Shown piece by piece: positions 45,001-57,626 of a DNA stretch of 64,000 nucleotides. The stretch lies in assembly GCA_026214975.1 (NCBI GenBank), contig JAOBSW010000282.1:62001-126000 (forward strand), given 5' to 3'. The notes beneath the pieces were generated by a model. The model ran no database searches and was not told the DNA's origin. It saw only the letters and a list, made by a program, of their open reading frames with translations. The stretch is from Gentiana macrophylla (taxonomy: Eukaryota > Streptophyta > Magnoliopsida > Gentianales > Gentianaceae). Each line of letters opens with the position of its first letter. Position 1 is the stretch's first letter. The translations under genes and the position numbers were made by a program.

Positions 45001-46708
45001 GTTGTATGATGGGAGTCAAATTGTAGTGTATTTCTTATATGAGATTACCTCCTTTTACGAGTTATTCACGGTTATTTTGGGCTATTATGGGTAGTATATG
45101 AACGATATTCACTTATATGCATGTTTCGAGACTAATGACATTTTCGTCCTAAAAACTCGTGTTTTATGTGGATTTCGTTACGTTTCTGTCAATGTATATT
45201 ATGCCTTGGTGTTCATGTCTTTGTTTTCAGGCTTAGATTGATGTATAAGGTCAAGAATAAGGAAGAGAGTCTCGAGAAAGAACGAGATTTGGGGCCAAGG
45301 AGGAGAAAAGAGTGAAGAATCATTGACGAAATCTGAACCAGTCACTTCAGGGGCATTTTGGTCACACCTGGAGACACTTTCAGGAAGAGTTGTCTTCTTG
45401 AAAGTTGTAGATAATTTAACGAGCGTTCCAACGCTTCTTGAATCGTTCAAATCGAAGCTCTACACAAGAAGTTATTGCTGCTTTACTGAAGACAGGATCC
45501 AAACGAGCGTTTAAGGAGCAAATTTACATAAATGAGTTATTTTTACGGCAAACGGGCGTTTGCCTGGCCACAAACGCCCGTTCACGGTCGGGATGTGGCA
45601 AAAACCTATAAAAACCCCTTTTTTCGGTCCCATATTATATCTATTAAGTACTTAGATGTTTTAGGGTTTCTTAGGGGCGATTTTAGGGCGGTTTTTGAGT
45701 AGTTTAAACACCCTTTGATCCCCATATTCCATAGATTAATTCCATTGATTCTACGTACTTTTTATTAGATTAAATTTCTGTTTCAACACCAAAGATTCAA
45801 CTTTTAGTGCAGTACCTTTACTCAATATACAAGGTTTGATTTTTATGATGATTATTCTTTCGTTTATTATTGTTCTTAGTATAATATCCTTTAATTACTT
45901 CGCTGTTAGTATGATTATGAGTAGCTAAAGTAGTTGTGTAGCCGAATTATGTGAAAACGGGTGAAAATCCCAAAGGGGATGAGATGGGAGTTGTGTAGCG
46001 CTTAATTAAACGTTTGTATGATAAATTCATGTTCTAAAACTTGTTTTGATTGTTTTAATAGCTTTGAATGAGATTGACAACCTTGTTCACTGTTACACAC
46101 ACATCAAGCTTATATATGTATTTTGCGGCGAGGTGTGGGATACGGGTATTAGAATCACTAGACATAGCCTTCATTGTTAGATTGACAACCTAGCTAGACG
46201 TTAGGACTATGCCTATGTAAGGTTCTTATCGGGTTCCTGAGCGGCTCATTATTCTGGTCAATCATGTTAGGTGAGTTAGCTTTCTAAAGGGAGGGTTAAT
46301 AAGCCTAGTATAGGGGGGTTAAGCGAGAGTTGTTCAGACCTTAACGCAAGAATAAGGAGTTGACACCCGTGGATGTCATATAAATTGAATTGGATAGGTA
46401 GGTCGGTTAAGACACACTCCTTGTCAAGTCTTTCCTGTGGGGTAAAAGTAACATGTTGGATCGTAGTTCGGCTATGCCTTTTAATCACCTAGATAAATCC
46501 GTTAGAATAATATTTATTTTCTGCATTAGCTATAATACTTTTCACTAAATATTGACCTGAACCAAGTTTAGACGTCGACTTTGGTACTTCACTATTATTC
46601 CCTGTGGATTCGACCTTGAAACCACTATACTACCGTTGACCCGATACTCTGTCGGTTAAGGTTAGCGGTTAAGTATTTTACTATCATTATACGTCGTTAA
46701 AGATTGTT
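45001..46708 (+). repeat. Athila/Tat-type LTR remnant
   Basis: On the plus strand this block has the build of an Athila/Tat LTR. It has a TATAAAAACCCC box at about 45607-45618, and near its end the phrase CCCTGTGGATTCGACCTTG at about 46600-46618. The same phrase style stands near the end of the Athila LTR at 48804-50400, read in reverse. No gag or PBS follows, so it is a solo or truncated LTR. The palindromic aaacgggcgtttg/aaacgcccgttc pair lies at 45549-45582. Confidence 0.5.
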
Positions 46709-46864
46709 AGTTATCCCACATTGAAGACTTATTCTTGTTTACCCCATAATATTATAAGACGGATTAACCTCACATTATAGTCTTGTTTTTTAGATTGAGG
46801 CTCTATCTCGTATATGTTTTTGGGTTTGGTTTTTTCTACGCGGTGTTAGAGGCACCAATTTGTT

Positions 46865-47765
46865 AGGTGTGTACACGGTTTGGTTCGGTACGGTTAATGG
46901 CGGTAACCGAACCCGAACTGAAATTTACGATTTATAGAAAATTGAAAGCGAAACCGAACCGTTTTTCATAGGTAACCGAAAAATTCGGTTCAATTCGGTC
47001 GGTTAACCGAAAAATCAAAATAAACGGTTCAAATTAATCGATTAACCGAAGAACCGAAATTGAACTACTGAAAACCAAATTTTTTGTTCGATTCGGTTAA
47101 ACCAAAAACGAAATAAATGGTTCAAGTTGGTCGGTTAACAGAAAAAACGAAATTAAACTATTAAAAATGTAAATTTAATCTAAAAACTATAACAAAAAAA
47201 CTTAAAACAAACCATATAATCCACAATACCTTAGTCCTTAAATAATAGACTTTAGTTTACATAAATCGTTCTAAATCATTATAGTGGAAAGAATCAAGTT
47301 AGACAATTTGATCCACACCAAAAGAACTTCAAATTATATAACTTGAACTAAAAATACATTTAGCTTCAAATCACACAGTATGAATTAAATGTTGCGGATC
47401 CTTAGGCTTAAAAGGATAATTACTCACAGCATTTTGTGTTCTACTAAGATTTTTGTGGGGAAGATGTGTCATTCGTACTTGTAGTATTTATAGCATATGT
47501 ATGTATAATAGATAAAGTTGTAAAAAAATGTATAATAATAAATTAAAAAAGATACGGTAAATAAATTTTTTGTTTAATTACAATGTAATTAAAACAGTTC
47601 AGTTGTGTTGGTTCGGATAACAGTTCGGATAAAGGTTCGGATAACAGTTTGGTTTTCGGTTCGGTTATATCACTAACCGTAATCTAACCGATTCTTTTGG
47701 TTACTTCACAATGCGAACCGAAACCGAACCATGGGTGATCATTAACCGAACCGAACCTTTGGGTC
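46865..47765. mobile_element. TTCGGT-rich non-autonomous DNA element
   Basis: Both ends carry clusters of CGGTT and AACCG in opposite orientation. The left end (GGTTTGGTTCGGTACGGTTA at about 46878) is an imperfect inverse of the right end near 47735-47760. The middle is AT-rich with no ORF. Such subterminal TTCGGT arrays are common in hAT-like non-autonomous elements of plants. I could not define a target duplication, so class and limits are tentative. Confidence 0.5.
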
Positions 47766-48803
47766 TTTTTGTTGATCTTGGCTTGTTATTCACATTTGAC
47801 GGAGAGTTTTAAAATAGTTAGTTGTCCCACATGGGAGACTTGTTATTGTTTCCCGCACAATTTTAAGAGTGCTGGATATACATAAACCCGAATCCGGATC
47901 CGATCCATAATTGGATCGTCAGATCTGATTCACAGCACCGATCGAGACGCTCGATCATACACAGCAGAAGCTACGAATTAAATTCGCATGCGCTTTTACC
48001 ACGATTCAATTAACATGATTAATTAATACAACTACAAGAAGGTAGAATATTTACCCAACCGGAGAGAAGCCATGATCTTCCGAGTTGTATCTCCAAGCAA
48101 CGACTGGTGGACGTCGATCCTCGTAGTAGAACCTCCTTGAATATGCTCCAAGAAAAAACCCTAGGTTTTTCTTCTCCTAATGGCTAGAACAAGAAACAAA
48201 TTTTTCTTCTCTTTTTATCAAGTGTGGCGCAAATTTGGTATATCATTGTGTTGGGAGGAACTCTCTTTTTATAGGAAATTAACCAGTCAAGAGAGAGTTA
48301 TCCTTTTTCACAATACAATTACCCTTTTCCATAAAATATTTGCCATAAAATAAGAGATAATTCCCAAAAATATCAATCTCTTTCCATTAATTATCTAACA
48401 AATAAATAATTAATTAATTACACATGTGACATAATCTAGGAAAATTTCTTTTCCTAATTTCCTCACAATAAGTGGCGCCACATTAGCCATTAATTTTAAT
48501 AGAAAACGTCTTTTCTATTTTACATATTAATTACCAAATAAATAATATTCGCATATTCATTAAATAGACCAACTATTTAATTTATTCTCGAGGTTCCAAA
48601 AAACGAGAAAACACTCGCGTGTTAGAAGCCAACCCGGGAACCATGGACGTATAACCAGTACCTACAATAAATTGAATAAAATATTCATCGAATAGAATAT
48701 TTCTACTCAACTTATTAATTCCGGAATTATGTCACCATAAATCTGAAACTGAACTCTATCGATTATAGATATAACTTATTCTCAAAACGTCGAGTCGATA
48801 AGT

Positions 48804-50400
48804 TGATGACGGTCAAGTTATAAAAATAACTCGATACCTAAATAACCTACTAGCAAGAGAACTAGGTTCAATCGTAGTATAGCTAGATAGAGTCGAGGTC
48901 GATCCCACAGAGACTCGGCTTAAACAAGTACAACGTTATTAAACTAAAAATAGATTAAAGGGCGGTCTACGACCAACAGTAACGTAAAAATAAAGGTTGA
49001 CACGATAGAAAACACAAAGACTAACAATACGACAGTAGACACTAAAACACTTATTTTTATGGTTTTATAAGACTCTAACAAACGGTATTGATTACGCTAG
49101 TAGTAATTACTCCCCGATATATATATATGTATATCTAAGCCGAGACAGAAAAGACATTAAGGTTGATTATATTTTGGCTACGGGAGCTATCCCCTAAACT
49201 GGATCTACTTCGTGAACGGATAGAAGATCTTTATGCTTAATTACGAATCCTTCCTTGGACAGGATAGAACATCATATAACAAGCATGCTATACCAAACTA
49301 GGGATGCCGATCTAAAATCGTCACCTCGTCTAGGCAACCACCGTGGACAGGTTGGCACACCTCTTAAACGATCGGCTAACTTATGTCCTATTTAACATGG
49401 CAATTTTCACAATATATCATATTAATTTACGAGAACGATGTAACAAATTGGCGGATCTATTACATGTGTATATGAAAAACAGAAAGCACGACGTAGCCGA
49501 AGTCGTTCACAGAAAATTACTAGAATCTTGATGGCTAGATCTAACCATATAGACCGTGGTAGATCTAGACCGGTGACTCTAGAATTTGCTCATAAAACGC
49601 CTTCATACGACTTAGATCTACATGAATATGGGTTTGTTAATTAACTACATCACGAAATCAATACACAAACGACTACTCCATACGCGAAATAAAATAGATC
49701 TACGAATAAAAACGACATATTTGGATAGACATTACCCTCGTAGACGGAGGGTCCTCCGATCCTTTAATGCAATCTATAATCGATGAATCCATCGCCTCCG
49801 TGATGAAGCAACATAATATAAAAAGAACTATAATGATAAACTAAAAGTATTGTAGTATTGTGTTTTGTAGGTTGGTCCTTTTCTCAGCATCGTGGCTGCT
49901 GTTTATATAGGAGTTGTAGCCGACATAGGGAGAATCCAGAAGATATGCACGCATTAATCTGATTAGGCTCGGGTGACCGAACAGTTACGCTCGGTCGACC
50001 GAATGGCATGGCTCGGTCGACCGAATGGCATGGCTCATCGACCGAGCCTCCTCTATCTGGCGTTTTCAATTTCGCTTCCGTCGACTTGTTCCCCACTTCA
50101 TTCTTCTATCTTGATCGATTTGTCTCTTCATTAATGCTCCGATTTTCTTCCTTATTTATCTTGAGATTTCCGATTGCATGACAATTATCCTCCGATTCGT
50201 TACGATCTACGAAATCAGCATTTATCACACAATTAATCGCTCTTTTATAATAAAAACAGCTAAATACCAATTATCACATTAATAATCACTTATCATTAAA
50301 TAATAAATATAAACACATGATTTAATATGAAATATATGTAATTAACTCTGATTTAAGGTTAGAATTGATGACATAAATAGGTATATTTTAATCATCATCA
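48804..50400 (-). repeat. Athila 3' LTR
   Basis: Pairs with 55224-56816. The minus-strand sequence AAGTGGGGGCATTT directly inside it (50401-50414) is the polypurine tract. It contains the self-complementary decamer GGTCGACCGA in repeated units near 49985-50045. Confidence 0.92.
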
Positions 50401-52040
50401 AAATGCCCCCACTTAAACTTTGCTTCGTCCCGAACAAAGCATCAATAAGTCATTCCCCAAGACAACATTTTCCGTGGTCAACTCATCCTTACACAAGAAA
50501 CTCGAGTCAACTCATACCAGTCATGCTCATCAGATAAGCATTATTCATTACTCGCAATGAATCGAAGTGATTGTGTGCATGTGCATTGGTTTTATATAAA
50601 TGTAGCAAGATTAGAGCTTATGCAGACTTCATATCAAAATTCACCAACATCGACATTCATACTTCTTATGCCTCATAATGGTGAAAGCACTAGAACAATA
50701 AGCAAGAGCGTATCTATAGGGTTTTTGGACTTGGAGACCGAGTACTACTCAAAGCCTCTAACAATTTAAATTTTTCAATTTTGCATATTTTTGAATACTA
50801 CTAATCTCAAGGAAGAAAACTTTTCGTAGAGTATCCCCTATCTTAGATTAAGCATAGCATCGAATATTACCACAAGCGGGCTACTTTGGTAATGTTACTA
50901 CAAGCCAGATGTTTGAACGCATTGTCAAAACACAGGTACGTCCCAAGCTTATTATTCCGCTTTGATGGCTAGAAGATCAGAATACTTCAGTCGATAAATA
51001 ACGACACTAGGTAAGCATAACCAATCATCTATGCAATGTACACATATTTCTTTCAAGTATTATAACTCATGCGGTACTAAACGATTCACATGTTGAGTAG
51101 TTGAACAATACCTAACTATTTGCAATTGTTGGCATGAATATCCTTAAGTTTACTAACAATTTATCGCAAAAGTATAATATGATCACGTATTCACGCAACT
51201 TGGTTCGTTTCCTATCAATTCTAAGTATAAGAACTTCACAAGTTTAAAGTGCGAGTTCAACAACTTGGCATTTATCCATGAATTTTTTAAATTTTGCTCA
51301 ATATTGCCTCAATATTCCGTTCCTCTTTACTTTTTCAACATATAGCTAAGTCCCTTGCCCCCCACTTAAACATGGCATTGTCCTCAATGACAAAAATAAA
51401 TGAGAGTTTAAGAAGAAAAAAAAAAAAAAAAAACTTAGCTCTGGAAACGGCTCCCAAGTGAAGGAATAATATCGGAGTAAACCTCAGCACGTCGTGGAGA
51501 GACAGACATATCCTGTATAAACAAACAAGCTCCACGAAATCGTTAAATACCATGTCTATGGAAGTTATAAAATAATGTGGCAGTAATTAGATATAAATAT
51601 CTAAAAACAAATTAAGCCACTTTATTTCATACAACCAATGGCAAGGAAAACCAAAGAGTTAAAACTACAAAATTCACATGCCGGCTATCAAGGAAAAAAC
51701 CTCGTTTATTCCGAACTTAGAATCGGAACATGGCGAGATGAAAAAACCTTATGATCTCATGCTACTTTATTAAAAGCAAAAACAAAAACAAATTTAAAAG
51801 AAAGTTTTAAGAAGTAGTTCTATGGTTATAGTCGTTAGCTCGACTGTACTCACATGATGGTCTAGTTGTAACTAGGATTTCCTAGAGTAAGTACTTCTTC
51901 CTCCTTATCAAATTGATTCCCGAGGTAATGCTTTACTCGGTGGCCATTCACCACAAAAGTCTTTCGATCATCCAGGTGACTTACCTCTACTGACTCGGAA
52001 GGAAATACTTTACTCGCTTTATAAGGACCAAACCATCTTG
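50401..52040 (-). other. Athila 3' non-coding region
   Basis: Between the integrase end and the 3' LTR. In some Athila elements an env-like ORF lies here; none is visible. A second polypurine-like motif (TTTAAGTGGGGGGCAA, minus strand) lies at about 51354-51369, next to an A/T-homopolymer at 51416-51432. The rest shows nothing recognisable. Confidence 0.6.
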
Positions 52041-53245
52041 ACTTTAGCTTTCCGGGAAGAGTTTCAAGCGCGAATTGTAAACAAGAACCATATCACCCAC
52101 ACGAAAGGTGCGGTCAAGAGATCTTTTATCATGAAATCTCTTAGTGCGCTCTTTATAGATCCGAGCATTCTCGTAAGCTTCAATGCGAAACTCTTCTAGG
52201 CGAGTTAATTCCAACAATCTCTTTTCTCCGGCTAAACTTTCATCTAAATTCAACACACGAGTAGCCCATAAGGCACGGTGCTCAAGTTCAACCGGTAGAT
52301 GACACGCTTTCCCAAAAACAATCTGATGCAGGGGACATACCTATGGAAGTCTTATACGCGATCCGATAAGCCCATAAAGCGTCATCTAACTTCAGCGACC
52401 AATCTTTCCTTGTTGGGTTCATGAGTTTTCTCTAGAATGCGCTTAATCTCTTGGTTCGTGACCTCAACTTGACCACTTGTTTGAGGATAAGTCGTAGCTA
52501 ACTTATGTCTCACCCCGTGCTTGGCCATTAACTTCTCAAATGGCTTATTACGAAATGGCTCCCATTATCACTAATGACGGCACGAGGATTCCAAACCGCG
52601 TGAAGATATTTTTCTTTAAAACCATGATACAACCTTTGCATCATTGGTAGGTGAAGCAATTGCCTCAACCCATTTAGACACATAGTCATTGCCACCAAAA
52701 TATAGCGGTTTGAAGCAGATGAAGTGAAAGGTCCCACAAAATCAATTCCCCATACATCAAAGATTTACGGTTCTAGGATACTCTTCAATGGCATTTCATG
52801 TCTCCTCGAGATATTGCCCGTCATTTGGCAAGAATGAGCAGGATCTAGCATATTCATGCTTGAGTTTTGTAAAGATTTGGCCAAGAGAAACCACATTGGA
52901 GAACTTTAGCAGCAGATCTTGTCCCTCCATAGTGTCCTCCTCGCTTCATAAGTATGGCAATGTTTAAGTATATCGAGAATTCACTCTAGGAACACATCTT
53001 CTAAAGATGTTGTGCGAGCAACGCTTTAAAAGATAGGGTTCATCCCAATAATAGTGTTTAAAGTGCGCAAAAGAACTTAACTTTTTCTTTCTTGGTTCAA
53101 GTTTGATGGCAAATATCTCCCGGATAAATAATTCACATAATCTTTAAACCATGGTTGTTGCTTCTCAGCCTTAACAACCTCACTTCGCGAAGATATTTCT
53201 GCGCAATCACTATTCCCTAAAATGGTAGAGATGGAGGATAATTGC
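52040..53245 (-). pseudogene. Athila integrase, fragmented
   Basis: From about 53200 on the minus strand: PWFKDYVNYLSGRYLP, then HYYWDEPYLFKRCSHNIFRR (the segment leading into the HHCC domain). The core follows at 52737-52528 ([34 protein letters not shown] with the second catalytic Asp). The C-terminal part is at 52256-52044 (AYENARIYKERTKRFHDKR and VGDMVLVYNSRLKLFP). Several shifts and stops separate these pieces. Order and motifs match Athila integrase. Confidence 0.85.
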
Positions 53246-54780
53246 TCATCGGGGGGCTTTTCTAAGCAGGGTGTGAATGCCTCCTCAGGCTCTTTCTCTT
53301 CATCCCTAACATCCTCTATATTCTCCTCATTCTTTGGGATTGTTGGAGTAAGCTCCTTTTCACTTCTAAACATTATCGCATTCACATCCCTCGGGTTCCT
53401 ATCAGTGTTGCTCGGAAATCCCCCAGGAGGCCTAATTGACAGTTGTTCAGCTAATTGTCCTATTTGATGAGAGAGATTCTGGACTAAGGCTTCTTGGTTG
53501 GTGACTTTGGCATCATTATTTTGACAATATTGGTGAAAGTTTGTAGCCAAGTCAGAAATGGAATTTGCTAATTGATTCACAGTGTCTGACATTGTGTTAC
53601 TCATCTTTTCAAGTGCAACTTCCCAACCGTAAGTTTGAGCTTGCTGAGGTACATAAGTGTTGTGTGGTTTTACCCCTTCTTTTGGATCATTCCATCGGAA
53701 TTCAGGGTGGTCATGATTTGGTTTGTAACCGCCATATTGATTCCCCGGTCTTTCAATGTAATTGGCTTCTTTAGTACCCGCATTCTCTAGTTGATTAATC
53801 GTTTCCATCCCTTTTCCAGTCTCCACTCGTTGAATCCTCTCATGCATACCATCCACCTTATCATTTATGATTAATAGAGTATGTAGGATCTTATGCGATA
53901 AATCCTCCTCGAGATAAATTATCGGCCATCTTCAGATTGCTATTTCACCACCTACCCACCGGCTATTCATTGCTATTTGCTCCATCTTTCCTCGTGCCTC
54001 CTCGGAGATAAAGAACAAACGCTCCATTCTTTGGAGGCATCTACTCTTATCTTCTCCGTATCTCTCAATCCATGGTAAAAGGTTTGCATTAAAATCCATA
54101 GAGGATATCATGATGAGGGCACTTCCTCATGGACTCCTTAAGAGGCGTTCCCAAGCTTGATCAAAACTCTCCCCAGGTTGCTGCTTGAATCCCAAGATAT
54201 CTTGGCGTAACTTAAAGGTCTTTCCTATAGGGAAGTACTTATTCATGAACTTTTGTAGCAGTTCCTCCCAGGTCGTGATTGATCTAGCCTCTAAAGAGAA
54301 AAGCCATTGCTTAGCTTTATCTTTCAAAGTGAAAGGGAAAAGTTTCAGCTTAATGTTATCCTCAGGAACTAGTTTTGGCTTCACGGTACTAACGATCTCC
54401 AAGAAATTCATCACGTGAATGCCAGGATCTTCATTCAGGATACCATGAAAAGTGGAATAGTTTGTCACCATTTGAATGACATTAGGTTTCGGGTGATAAA
54501 TTTCAACAGCATTTTTAGGCACTACGATAGCAGGAATGAATTGTTCAATGGTAGGCGTTGCATAGCTTTGCAAAGTACGCCTTTCCCATGCAGCCACAGC
54601 TTGGTTAACAAAATTTGCATTATTAAAATTATTTCCATTTACCTGGTTGGCTTCATTCAGTAATGCTTCCATGTCTGAGTCAGATTGATGTGCTCCTTCA
54701 GATTTTTCCTCGCCTTGCTCTTCGATTGGTTCCTCAGAAATCCGGGTAGCTTGCTTGTTTTTTTTTATTTTTATTATTAT
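53246..54780 (-). pseudogene. Athila gag, two frames
   Basis: Readable from at least 54672. IYHPKPNVIQMVTNYSTFHG, KLKLFPFTLKDKAKQWLFSL, TTWEELLQKFMNKYFPIGKT and PGESFDQAWERLL are characteristic of the Athila/retrotransposon gag domain. The frame is lost between 54127 and 53856. The C-terminal part (53856 on) holds the QLANSISDLATNFHQ and HQIGQLAEQLSIRPPGGFPSNT segments. The true start is unclear because upstream of 54672 the frame stays open through a low-complexity Asn/Lys tract. No zinc knuckle seen. Confidence 0.88.
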
Positions 54781-55200
54781 TATTTATATTTATTATTTTT
54801 TTATTTGCAAGACCAAAAACAAAATTAAACAATTAAAATACGCCAAGGCTACTGCCTTTGGCGAGACTCTAAAATAGACAAAAATAGAAATAACAATAAA
54901 CTATTAGAAACTTTAAAGGCTAATCCTAGACTCAATAAATAAAAACTAAACTAAAAGCAGACTCTAGAAATACAAAAACACAAGGCGTAAAACGTGTAAA
55001 AAAAAAAGCGAAGCGAAACATAAAAACAATAAATGCTCGGTCGACCGAGAATTGTGGTTGATCGACCGAACTCTTTTATTTATTTATATTTTTTTATTAT
55101 TATTTTTAACGACCTAATTGTTTAATATCTTGACTCTTATTCACAATATTTACGAATCTACTTTTAATAAAATAAGCTATACTCAATTTAATGACACGAG

Positions 55201-55217
55201 TCCCGGCAACGGCGCCA
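55201..55217 (-). other. Athila primer-binding site
   Basis: TGGCGCCGTTGCCGGGA on the minus strand, six bases inside the 5' LTR. It matches the tRNA-Asp PBS known from Athila elements. Confidence 0.88.
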
Positions 55218-55223
55218 AAAACT

Positions 55224-56816
55224 TGATGACGGTCAAGTTATAAAAATAACTCGATACCTAAATAACCTACTAGCAAGAGAACTAGGTTCAATCGTAGTAT
55301 AGCTAGATAGAGTCGAGGTCGATCCACGAGAGACTCGGCTTAAACAAGTACAACGTTATTAAACTAAAAATAGATTAAAAGGCGGTCACGACCAACGAAG
55401 AACGTAAAAATAAAGGTTGACACGATAGAAAACACAAAGACTAAGAATACGACGGTAGAGACACTAAAACACTTATTTTTATGGTTTTATAAGACTCTAA
55501 CAAGCGGTATTGATTACGCTAGTAGTAATTACTCCCCATATATGTATATCTAAGCCGAGAGAGAAAAGACATTAAGGTTGATTATATTTTGGCTACGGAG
55601 CTATCCCCTAAGCTGGATCTACTTCGTGAGCGGATAGAAGATCTTTATGCTTAATTACGAATCCTTCCTTGGGACAGGATAGAACATCATATAACAAGCA
55701 TGCTATACCAAACTAGGGATGCCGATCTAAAATCGTCACCTCGTCAGGCAACCACCGTGGGCGGGTTGGCACACCTCCTAAACGATCGGCTAACTTATGT
55801 CCTATTTAACATGGCAATTTTCACAATATATCATATTAATTTACGAGAACGATGTAACAAATTGGCCAGATCTATTACATGTGTATATGAAAAACAGAAA
55901 GCACGATGTAGCGAAGTCGTTCACAGAAAATTACTAGAATCTTGATGGCTAGATCTAACCATATAGACCGTGGTAGATCTAGACCGGTGACTCTAGAATT
56001 TGCTCATAAAACGCCTTCATACGACTTAGATCTACATGAATATGGGTTTGTTAATTAACTACATCACGAAATCAATACACAAACGACTACTCCATAACGA
56101 AATAAAATAGATCTACGAATAAAAACGACATATTTGGATAGACATTACCCTCGTAGACGGAGGGTCCTCCGATCCTTTAATGCAATCTATAATCGATGAA
56201 TCCATCGCCTCCGTGATGAAGCAACATAATATAAAAAGAACTATAATGATAAACTAAAAGTATTGTAGTATTGTGTTTTGTAGGTTGGTCCTTTTCTCAG
56301 CATCGTGGCTGCTGTTTATATAGGAGTTGTAGCCGACATAGGGAGAATCGGAAGATATGCACGCATTGTCTGATTAGGCTCGGGTGACCGAACGATTCGC
56401 TTTCGGTCGACCGAATGGCATGGCTCGGTCGACCGAATGGCATGGCTCGGTCGACCGAGCCTCCCTCTATACGTGTTTTCAATTTCGCTTCGTCTGACTT
56501 GTTCCCCACTTCATTCTTCTATCTTTGATCGATTTGTCTCTTCATTAATGCTCCGATTTTCTTCCTTATTTATCTTGAGATTTCCGATTGCATGACAATT
56601 ATCCTCCCGATTAAATTCACGATCTGCGAAATCGGCATTTATCACACAATTAATCGCTCTTTTATAATAAAAACACTAAATACCAATTATCACATTAATA
56701 ATCACTTATCATTAAATAATAAATATAAACACGTGATTTAATATGAAATATATGTAATTAACTCTGATTTAAGGTTAGAATAGATGACATAAATAGGTAT
56801 ATTTTAACTGTCATCA
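55224..56816 (-). repeat. Athila 5' LTR
   Basis: Pairs with 48804-50400. Contains the GGTCGACCGA repeat units at about 56400-56460. A further GGTCGACCGA lies outside it at about 55037. Confidence 0.92.
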
Positions 56817-57626
56817 TAAGTGTCCATTGATATAATCATTACATACAGACTAACCCTCCATAAACTATCCGTAATGAAGCCGGAATGTTTCTGAAAACCT
56901 TCTTCACTACATATTATCCTTATTTACCATCAACCCACTAGTGAGCAAGTAGTTCATAACCAGTACGAACTCGGCCGATCGATCAGTTTCTAGGATCAAA
57001 AAATAAGGGGATTTTCTTTCTACTTCCCATAGGAAGGAATTGATTCCATATCTGTGAGACATACACTCCTCACTCATTCCAGAATAGTGCCAACGTGAAA
57101 GTGATTCGGACCACGGCTCTTAGCAATCCTTAACGAACATATCAAACCCTCTCTTGAAACAAGCAGGAGTCTGCAATCACTTCAGGATTAAGGTTAGTCC
57201 ATATATGATCATCTTGTGATTTAATAAGATTTCTCAATCACGGAATTATATGAGAAAAACAGATTAAATCGGTCCAGTCCTATATGAATAAATCATACAT
57301 AAATGCCCCCCTTAGATAACCAATATCGACGGTCCGGATAAGACGGTCACACCATAAATTGTTCTGGGCGCAATAATGGTGGTTTAATCAATAGACATCA
57401 TACTTTGATTAATTTCACAACGGACTAATAGTTCAAGTGTATCACCATAAACTTAATCCTCCTGTGTGATACACAATAAGTTATATGGCTACATATGATA
57501 CGACTTGGGGTTTTCAGTAGTGTATTACTTATAAGCACGAAGCAAATAATAAGATGAGAATAAATCTGTTATTTATTAATTATAAAAACAATTACATAAA
57601 TTGTATTCTGGGTGCTACTTCCAACA

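Larger units (their letters stand above)
48804..56816 (-). mobile_element. Ty3/gypsy Athila-type element with internal deletion
   Basis: The LTRs are 48804-50400 and 55224-56816 (about 1.6 kb each), starting TGATGACGG and ending in CATCA. Target duplication TAAGT at 48799-48803 and 56817-56821. The minus-strand PBS TGGCGCCGTTGCCGGGA at 55201-55217 is the tRNA-Asp type used by Athila. Gag is of Athila type. Protease, RT and RNase H are missing, and integrase pieces follow gag directly. The LTRs are nearly identical outside CAG/CTG sites, which suggests a young insertion moved by enzymes from a relative. Confidence 0.92.
47870..57626 (-). repeat. Copia LTR copy 2, split by the Athila insertion
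   Basis: The pieces 47870-48803 and 56817-57626 form one LTR of about 1.74 kb. It is TGTTGG at 57626 and ends CCAGCA at 47870 on the minus strand. A polypurine tract (GGGCAAGTGGGATAT, minus strand) abuts it at 57627-57641, so this is the 3' LTR of a minus-strand copia element whose interior lies to the right. It is the more complete relative of copy 1. Confidence 0.82.
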
